Below, piece after piece: positions 56,364-64,000 of a stretch of DNA of 64,000 nucleotides (the first letter of the stretch is position 1; each line of letters starts with the position of its first letter). The notes beneath the pieces were generated by a model, which worked only from the letters and a program-made list of their open reading frames with translations, was not told where the DNA came from and made no database searches. The stretch covers positions 1,426,001 through 1,490,000 of the forward strand of contig OZ241390.1 in assembly GCA_965200835.1 (NCBI GenBank), given 5' to 3'. A program made the position numbers and the translations under genes. Origin of the DNA: JAPPFW01 sp965200835 (lineage in GTDB: Bacteria; Actinomycetota; Acidimicrobiia; Spongiisociales; Spongiisociaceae).

Positions 56364-57474
56364 ATGAGGATAACCAACTTTGAGATCCGGAACTTCAGGG
56401 CCTTCGACCGGCTGTGCCTGACCGGCCTGAAGCAGGTAAATCTGATTGCGGGAAAGAACAACGTAGGCAAGACGGCTCTGCTTGAGGCCTTGTCGCAGTT
56501 CGCGGCACCTGATCAGCCTGATATCGGTCTTCGCTTGGATCAGTTCCGAGGCATTCAACAGATCAACCCAGAGGAGCTTCTGCTCTCTCTGTTCCATCGC
56601 TACGACGACTCGAAACCCATAGAACTCACTGCCACCGGCGACTGGGGCGGGAGGTGAACACAAACTGAGGATCGAGTCCAGTGCGACGTGGAGCAGCCGG
56701 GCGACCAGGGTCAGGGAAACCTCCCGCATCGTAATGCAGGACAATGGCCATATCAGGTCACCGTCGTTACACAGGATCGAGTCGCCTAAGGAAGTCGTTC
56801 TCAACTACTTCGACGGAATAGCGTCTTACGAGTCGAGTGCTTGGTTTATCACCCAGGTAGGGGAGTCAGGTCTAATCCAGGGGTCTGTTGAGCGTCGGCA
56901 GCAGCCCGTGAGGGGGCAGCCTAACAGTCACTATTTCTATGCACGCCATCAAGTTCCCCTTCATGAAGATGCCGAAAGGTACGGAAGGCTAGAGATACGA
57001 GGACGAGGAAGTGCGGTCCTCGATCTGCTGAAGCAGTTCGAGCCAGCCTTGGAAAGGTTAGTGATTATCCCTCTCAACGGTGTGCCGTCTGTCCACGCAG
57101 ACGTAGGGCTGGGTCGGCTGATTCCGATGGGATTACTAGGGTCTGGCATCCAGCGTCTGTTTTCTTTTATTCTAGTGTTCCAAGAGGCTTCTGGAGGATT
57201 TGTCCTCATTGATGAGATTGAGAACGGTATTCACCACTCCAAGCTCGATGACCTCTGGGCCACCATTGCTAACTTGGCAATCGAGTTTGAAGTTCAGGTG
57301 TTCACAACCACCCACAGCTATGAGTGTGTGCAAGCCGCCCGCGACGTGTTCTCGAATAGAGATCAGGAGGCCCTTCTCTTGAGGCTCGACAGGATCAACG
57401 GAGAAGTAAAAGCCAAGCTCCTGGACACAGTCAAACTGGAGACAGCACTTGAGGCGAACCTAGAGATACGTTAA
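56364..57474 (+). pseudogene. AAA15/OLD-like ATPase, broken
   Basis: The start MRITNFEIRNFRAFDRLCL and Walker A GKNNVGKTALLEAL are typical of OLD-like ATPases. The frame stops at 56657 (ATGDWGGR), and the rest is found in another frame from about 56734: LGSGIQRLFSFIL, the Walker B FVLIDEIENGIHH and FTTTHSYECV. Composition is AT-richer than the neighbours, suggesting transfer. The gene directly precedes a DUF3226-type partner, the usual two-gene layout of this defence-like pair. Confidence 0.8.
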
Positions 57475-57475
57475 G

Positions 57476-58095
57476 TGGGTAGTTCCAGACCACGTCCCAT
57501 TGATAAACCGAGACTCTGTTGGTTGAAGGCCGGGATGAGCTAGGTGCCTTCCGCTGGTTGTGCAAAAATGGATCTCTTAGACACTCAAATAATGAAATAT
57601 GATGGAAGAGACAAATTACGAGACTATCTGGAGAGGCTACCGGAGTTAAGTGATTTTGAGAAAGTAGAGTCTATTGGTGTGGTGAGAGATGCTGATAATG
57701 ATTCCAGAGCGGCATGTGAGAGCGTAAGGGACTCCCTAAAGAAGGCTCAATTGTGGCCGACAGACCAACAAGTTCCCATAGAGAATGAGGATCCTCGTGT
57801 ATCAATCTTATTGGTCCCACCCACAGACTCACAAGGTTGTCTGGAGAGCTTACTCTGGCAGGCTGTAGAGAACAAACCGTTGGCGAAGTGTATCCATGAC
57901 TACATCGACTGTGCCGAAATTCCAGTAGGAAACAGACGCTCCAAGGCTCTGGTACACGCTTACATAGCGGCTCAGCGGAAGCCCGGCCTGAAGATCGGCG
58001 AAGCAACGTGGGCTGGCTACTGGAAGCCCAAACATCCTGCTTTCGAACCTGTGAGGGACTTCCTGTCTGAGCCGGTCCGGAACGAGGTGGCACGC
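57476..58095 (+). pseudogene. DUF3226 (TOPRIM-like) partner, broken and 3'-truncated
   Basis: It reads from about GTG 57476, one base after the ATPase stop. LLVEGRDELGAFRWLCKNG appears after one frame change (near 57515), then a second change near 57595 joins KYDGRDKLRDYLERL, IGVVRDADND and WKPKHPAFEPVRDFLSE. The glutamate in VEG and the aspartates in RDADND are TOPRIM-type acidic sites. Homology ends near 58090, where the convergent M24 peptidase ends; the frame runs on antisense to that gene to 58242, so the native C-terminus is probably lost. Confidence 0.7.
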
Positions 58096-59241
58096 CTACT
58101 CGCGGGCGGAGAGGGTGGTTGGGTGCTCGTTGAGCTTTACTCCGCCCTCATCAGTGCACAGGATTATGTCCTCCACGCGGACTCCTACTCGACCGGGCCA
58201 GAAGACCGATGGTTCGATAGTGAAGGTCATTCCGGCCTCTAGAGGGGTGTCGTCCTCCGGCGAGATGAAAGGTTCCTCGTGCACGTCGAGGCCGATGCAG
58301 TGTCCGGTCCGGTGCCGGAACCAGTCCCCATAGCCGGCGTCGACGATTACCTGCCGGGTTGCCCGATGGACCTCCGACGCCTTGACGCCGGGCCGGACCG
58401 CATCGATCCCGGCTTGCTGAGCTGCCATCACCAACTCGTAGACGTGGCGGTATTCGTCGTCGGGATCACCGATCCGGACCGTCCGTCCGAAGTCGGAGCA
58501 GTAGCCCTGGAAGACCGCCCCGAAGTCGAAGGAAAGTCCCATCCCGGCTTTCACCTGCTGGTGGGAGAGCCGGACATTGGCGTCCCGGTCGTCGCCCGGT
58601 CCCATCGACCACACCGCCGTATCGAACGACCAGGTGCGTGAGCCCAGCCGGAGCAAGTGATAGTTGACCTCCTCGGCTAGCTCCAACTCGGTAACACCGG
58701 CCGAGATCCGGTCCTTGGTAGCGTCCATCGCCTGATCGGCGATCCGGCAGGCTCGCCGCAGCAAGGTCAACTCATCGGCACTCTTGATCCGCCTAAGCCG
58801 GTTGACGAGCTGGGTGGCATTTGCCAGACGGGGGCTCTCGAACTCTTCCAGCAGACGCATGGTGGCAGAAGCCCAAGTCCGCGCTCCCACCGCCAGGGTG
58901 CGGGGCCGGGCCAGCGAACCGGCCACCCGGGAGAACATGGCCCGACCGTCGTCCGTCTCGTTGACGCTGATCACCTCGCCCGGAACACCTTCCGGAAGGT
59001 CGAACTCGACATAGTTACGGGGCAGGATGAAGATCGGGTCGCGGCCCCTGGCGAGGAAGGCCCCCGCTACCCATCCGTGGGCATAGTTGACCTCACCAAA
59101 GGTCGGCACCCGTCGCTCGATCCCGGTCAGGTACTCGAGATCAGCCCCGATCGGGAGCCATACCAGGTCGACCCCCGCCTCCTCCAAAACAGCTTCGAGG
59201 GCAAGACGGCGGGCGCGGTGATCAAACGTAATAGTGCTCAT
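58096..59241 (-). CDS. M24-family (Xaa-Pro/creatinase-like) peptidase
   Basis: A protein of 381 residues. The N-terminal creatinase-like domain (LEYLTGIERRVPTFGE) precedes the pita-bread catalytic domain with all five metal ligands: SFDFGAVFQGYCSDFGRT (two Asp), HRTGHCIGLDVHE (His), FTIEPS (Glu) and GVRVEDI (Glu). It would cleave proline-containing dipeptides or related amide substrates. It converges with the truncated DUF3226 gene. Confidence 0.9.
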   Translation of the reverse strand: MSTITFDHRARRLALEAVLEEAGVDLVWLPIGADLEYLTGIERRVPTFGEVNYAHGWVAGAFLARGRDPIFILPRNYVEFDLPEGVPGEVISVNETDDGRAMFSRVAGSLARPRTLAVGARTWASATMRLLEEFESPRLANATQLVNRLRRIKSADELTLLRRACRIADQAMDATKDRISAGVTELELAEEVNYHLLRLGSRTWSFDTAVWSMGPGDDRDANVRLSHQQVKAGMGLSFDFGAVFQGYCSDFGRTVRIGDPDDEYRHVYELVMAAQQAGIDAVRPGVKASEVHRATRQVIVDAGYGDWFRHRTGHCIGLDVHEEPFISPEDDTPLEAGMTFTIEPSVFWPGRVGVRVEDIILCTDEGGVKLNEHPTTLSARE

Positions 59242-59468
59242 AGCGTTGCCAGTCTAGGAGCGTCAAGAGCCACCCAAAGGCCTCGGGGCGAGTTACCAGG
59301 CCCGGCGTCTCTCCCGGTCACGAGGTGGCGGCCTTGACATCGTGTGCTGGTATCCACGCCAAGATGTCGCTGGGCCGCGATATTGTGGGACTCAAGTCGG
59401 TCGGATACGGGCAGCGGAAGTCGTTGTTCCAATTGGTCGACCGGTGCTCGGCAGTGGAGATACAGAGG

Positions 59469-62400
59469 ATGGATAACTTGACGGATCGTTTCGTCGATCA
59501 ACCTATCGTCAACTCCCCCTATGAGTACCCGGGCCGTCACTGGGAGCTGGACAATGCTGGACAGCCGACCCAGCAGATTGCCGAGCATCGGAGGCCGGCC
59601 GAGTTCATCACTCCGATACCCAAACCGAAGAAGCTCAAGGGGGCAGCCGCTAAGCAGGCTGCCATGGTGTTCGACGAGGGCAAGGGTCTTTCGACCGAAG
59701 ACCAGCAGTACGAGCACGCCGCGATCATCAATGGGGTCCGTAAGGAAGTCGACCGGTGGCGGGAGATACCCGACTCCAACCGACGGAGGGTCACCCCGGA
59801 AACGGCCCTTCTTCTGCCAGGTCGAAGCAGTAGAAACCGCCATCTGGCTCACCGAAGTAGCTCCCCGCTGGGGAAAGGAGGGCCGGGATCTAATCAGCTA
59901 CTTAGCGAGAGCTAACCACGAGGCCAACCCTGGCCTTGATCGGTTGGCTCTCAAGCTCGCCACAGCCGCCGGGAAGACAACCGTCATGGCGATGTTGGTG
60001 GCCTGGCAGACCATCAACGCGGTCCGTCGACCGCAGAGCCCGAAGTTCACCCGCGGCTTCCTGGTGGTCACCCCGGGTATCACAATCAAGGACCGCCTGC
60101 GTGTCCTACAGCCGAACGACCCGGATAGCTACTACCGGAGCCGCGAGCTGGTCCCGACCGACCTGCTCCCCGATCTGGACAGGGCAAAGATCGTCATCAC
60201 CAACTACCACGCCTTCAAGCTTCGCCAGCGCTTGACCCTGGCCAAAGGCACCCGGGAACTGCTTCAGGGACGGGGTAAGGATCTGACGACCCTCGAGTCC
60301 GAGGGCCAGATGTTGCAGCGGGTCATGCCCGAGCTCCTGGGCTTGAAGCAGGTCATGGTTCTCAACGACGAAGCCCACCATTGCTATCGGGAGAAACCAC
60401 CCGACGAGAACGAGGAACCGAAGTTCAAGGGAGACGACCTGAAAGAGGCGAAGAACAACCGGGAGGCCGCTTGGCTGTGGATATCAGGTATCGAAGCCGC
60501 TGCCAGCAAGCTGGACGTCAACCGGGTGGTCGACCTCTCCGCTACACCCTTCTTCCTGCGCGGGTCGGGTTATGCGGAAGGCACCTTGTTCCCTTGGACG
60601 ATGAGCGACTTCTCCCTGATGGACGCCATCGAGAGCGGAATAGTCAAGCTCCCACGCGTGCCGGTGGCCGACAACATTCCTGGCGACGAAATGCCGAAGT
60701 TCCGGAACCTCTGGGTAAACATCGGCGCCAAAATGCCCAAGAAGGGTCTGGGTAAGGCCAAGAACCTCGACCCTCTCAGCATTCCCGGAGAGCTCCAGAC
60801 CGCTCTGGAAGCTCTCTACGGACACTATGCCCGGACCTTCGCCGATTGGGAAGAGGCGGGAATCGACGTTCCGCCGTGTTTCATCGTGGTGTGCAACAAC
60901 ACTTCTACCTCCAAGCTGATATACAACTACATCTCGGGTTTCTATCGCCAGAAAGGGGATGGCCCGGCGAGGCTGGAGAACGGGCGCCTGGAACTGTTTC
61001 GCAACTTCGACGAGGTAGGCAACCCCTACCCCCGGCCCCGCACGCTGCTGATCGACAGCAAGCAGCTGGAGTCCGGCGATGCGCTCGACAAGAAGTTCCG
61101 CGAGATGGCCTCTGATGAGATCGAGCGCTTCAAGCGGGAGATAGTCGAACGCACTGGGGACCGCCGGCAGGCCGAGAACCTCAGTGATCAGGACCTTCTG
61201 CGGGAGGTCATGAACACGGTGGGCAAGACCGGCAGGCTGGGGGATTCGATCCGGTGCGTGGTCTCAGTCTCGATGCTGACGGAGGGCTGGGATACCAACA
61301 CGGTCACACATGTCATGGGTGTGAGAGCCTTCGGAACCCAGCTGCTCTGCGAGCAGGTGATCGGACGGGCGCTACGCAGGCAATCTTACGACCTCAACGA
61401 GCAGGACCGCTTCGATGTCGAGTACGCGGATGTGCTCGGCATCCCCTTCGACTTCACCGCGAAGCCGGTAGTGGTAACTCCCAAGCCACCGCGGGAGACC
61501 GTACAGGTCAAGGCCGTGCGGCCCGAGAGAGACTATCTCGAGATCCGATTCCCCAGGGTGGCTGGATATCGGATCGAGCTACCGGAGGACCGTCTCTCCG
61601 CGGAGTTCAGCGACGACTCAACCCTGGAACTCACCCCACACCTGGTCGGTCCGTCAATCACATGGAACGAAGGCATCATTGGCGAGGGGGAGGATCTCCA
61701 TCTGGAGCATTTGGCAGATAAACGCCTGGCGACGGTGGCATACCACCTGACGAAGCGGCAATTGGAGACGAGGTGGCGGGATGCGGGAGATCAACCGAGG
61801 CTCCATCTGTTCGGCCAGCTCAAGGGGATCACACGCCGATGGTTGGACGATCATCTCGTCTGTAGCGGAAACACCTACCCTGCACAGCTCCTCTATCTGG
61901 AGCTCGCGGAAAAGGCGTGTGAGCGGATCACGGCTGCAATCACCGCGGCCAGGATCGGCGACCGTCCGGTCAAAGCAATCCTTGGTCCTTACAACCCGGT
62001 GGGCTCCACGCGACACGTGTCGTTCAACACGTCCAAGCCCAACCGGTGGAAGACGGACTCCCGCCGTTGTCACATCAACTGGGTGGTTTGTGACAGCGAT
62101 TGGGAAGCGGAGTTCTGCCGGGTGGCCGAGGCACACCCGCAGGTCCGCGCCTACGTCAAGAACCACGGTCTCGGTCTCGAAGTCCCGTATCGCTCCGGGT
62201 CCGCCTCGCGAACCTACCTACCTGACTTCATAGTGCTGGTGGACGATGGACATGGCGAAGATGACCTGCTGCACTTGGTAGTAGAGATCAAGGGCCTCCG
62301 AGGAGAGGACGCCAAGGTGAAGAAGACCACGATGGATACCTATTGGGTGCCGGGCGTGAACAGACTCGAATCCTTCGGACGGTGGGCCTTCGCCGAGTTC

Positions 62401-64000
62401 ACGGACGTTTACCAGATAGAGGATGGGTTCGCCGGTAAGGATGTGCTGGACTGGTCCGAGCTGGTGGTACAGGCACCCCCGTTGTTCATCCAGGAGAAGC
62501 TTCACCCCAAGGTATTGGTGGATGACCTGATCCGCATGAGCAAGAGTGGAGCATCAGAGTCCGACGAGTCGGGCTTCCAGACAGACCTGTTCGCTGACTT
62601 CAACGGGCTGCCGAGCCCAGCTGCCCAGACCGAATTCTACCAGCACGACGCCAACTGGTCGAATCGGCTGATCCTCGGCGATAGTTTACAGGTGATGGCA
62701 TCCCTGGCTGAGCGGGAGAAGCTTCGCGGCAAGGTCCAGTGTATCTACATTGACCCTCCATACGGGATCAAGTTCAATTCGAACTTCCAGTGGTCTACCA
62801 CCAGTCGTGATGTGAAGGACGGCAATCGCAAACACATCACACGTGAGCCGGAACAAGTGAGAGCGTTCCGTGATACGTGGCGGGATGGTATTCATTCTTA
62901 TCTGACCTATCTACGAGACCGGTTGGCTGTTGCACGGGACCTTCTTGCCGAGACCGGCTCCGTGTTTGTACAGATCGGTGATGAGAATGTCCATCTCGTC
63001 CGTAGCCTCATGGATGAGTTATTTGGGGAGGCCAACTTTGTCAGCCAGATAACTTCCAAAAAGACTACCGGATTTCCACAGACACAGTTACCTAATGTCT
63101 GTGACTATGTCGTTTGGTATGCGAAGTCCAAGCCATCCGTTAAAGCACATCTCCTTTGGAGAACAAAGAGCATTGGTGGAGAGGGTAGTAAAGCTTATAA
63201 GCCCGCCTCTTCATATAGGACTCTTGACAGCTACTGCATCAAAGAGACAAGACTTGTGACACTAGATAATCTGACTGCACAGGGCGAGTCCACTGGAGAT
63301 CAACTAATCTCACTTCGCGGAAGGATTATTTCTCCTCCGCCGATGATGCATTGGAAAACAACAACCGAGGGGATCAGGCGCCTTAAACGAGCCGAACGAA
63401 TAGCCGTGGGTAAGAAGGTCCCTGCATATGTCCGATTCATGGACGACTTTTCAGCGTTTCATATGGTCAATGTCTGGACCGATACTGTCGGACAGAACCA
63501 GTTTGGCGGTCCTAAGCGTTTCGTAGTTCAGACGGCCTTGCCGGTTGTCCGGCGCTGTATCCTAATGACAACAGATCCCGGCGATCTAGTGCTTGATCCT
63601 ACGTGTGGATCAGGAACCACCGCATATGTGGCAGAGCAGTGCGGCCGCCGCTGGATCACCATTGACACCTCTCGGGTTGCCCTAGTCCTCGCTCGTACCC
63701 GACTGATGGGTGCCCGCTATCCCTACTACTTGCTGGCTGACAGCCCTGAAGGCCAGCGCAAGGAAGGTGAGCTCACCCGTACAGAACCGTCCAGGGCCCC
63801 GACCTATGGGAACATCCGTCAGGGTTTCGTATACAAGCGAGCTCATCGTATCACGCTCAAGTCCATCGCTCACAACGCTGAGATCGACGTCATCTGGGAG
63901 GAGTTCCAGGAGCGCCTCGATAGTCGGCGCGAACGGTTGAACGGACTCCTGGGTAAGAGCTGGGAAGAGTGGGAAGTACCCCGCAAGGCCGATGGTGGCT
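59469..64000 (+). CDS. Single-chain type III-like Res-Mod protein, frameshifted near its N-terminus, cut by the window end
   Basis: The N-terminal part (from ATG 59469) has IVNSPYEYPGRHWEL and VDRWREIPDSNRRRVTPETA. Near 59800 a deletion of a dozen or so residues shifts the frame; from PFFCQVEAVETAIWL an uninterrupted frame runs to base 64000. It holds motif I in altered form (ATAAGKTT), DEAHH, LSATPFF, GRALRR, the nuclease core YLPDFIVLV/VVEIKG, a short linker, then a beta-class adenine methyltransferase: LGDSLQV, YIDPPYGIKFNS, an AT-rich target-recognition region (about 63040-63480) and DPTCGSGTT. The C-terminus lies beyond the window. Confidence 0.87.

Noticed and set aside
57544..58242. 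Whole frame 57544-58242 as an intact gene
   Set aside because: The DUF3226 N-terminus lies in another frame upstream, and the last 50 residues are antisense to the M24 peptidase.

Overview
The window is high-GC, mostly tightly packed DNA with leaderless or GTG/TTG starts, an actinobacterial mismatch endonuclease (NucS), a MenF-MenD menaquinone gene and pncA/pncB salvage genes. This points to an Actinomycetota genome, perhaps Acidimicrobiia; the class is inference only. Gene order is accessory-rich, and many genes are broken by frameshifts or nonsense codons, so either real gene decay (for example in a host-associated lineage) or residual indel errors must be kept in mind throughout.

Left part (1-11.4 kb): the end of an ABC exporter; a three-gene sugar-type ABC importer operon read leftward from a promoter overlapped by a LacI-type operator; a NYN-domain gene with an in-frame stop; an AAA ATPase with a decayed RloB partner; a short-chain dehydrogenase; an RNase HI gene with two tandem domains; two small membrane proteins.

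Defence-like island (about 11.35-25.7 kb): a truncated low-GC helicase pseudogene, a DUF4143-type ATPase behind a nested palindrome, a dead Mod/Res restriction-modification pair carrying 24 perfect copies of a heptanucleotide, two paralogous nucleotidyltransferase-HEPN genes with a frame change at the same aligned position, an ISL3-like transposase remnant and a frameshifted Fic gene behind an operator-like repeat array. It ends next to a tRNA-Lys.

Central core (26-49 kb): an endonuclease IV-LigD polymerase fusion, MerR regulator, MenF-MenD fusion, nicotinate salvage (pncB, pncA) around an AlbA_2-type regulator, rhodanese, exonuclease, a SAM-I riboswitch leading a small ORF, an OsmC protein and a flavoprotein, NhaA, a MacB-type ABC system, NucS and TrmL.

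Right part (48.5-64 kb): a frameshifted M20 peptidase, a DUF4143-type ATPase with a long unknown C-terminal part, a catabolic-looking cluster (phosphotriesterase-like hydrolase, broken class III aminotransferase, IclR regulator with operators), a broken ATPase/DUF3226 pair, an M24 peptidase, and a type III-like system in which Res and Mod are one reading frame running off the window.

The best candidates for something undescribed are: a three-copy intergenic element of about 200 bp whose 9-bp hairpin changes sequence but keeps pairing; the endonuclease IV-LigD polymerase fusion; and the shared +1/UGA junction in the two NTase-HEPN paralogues.
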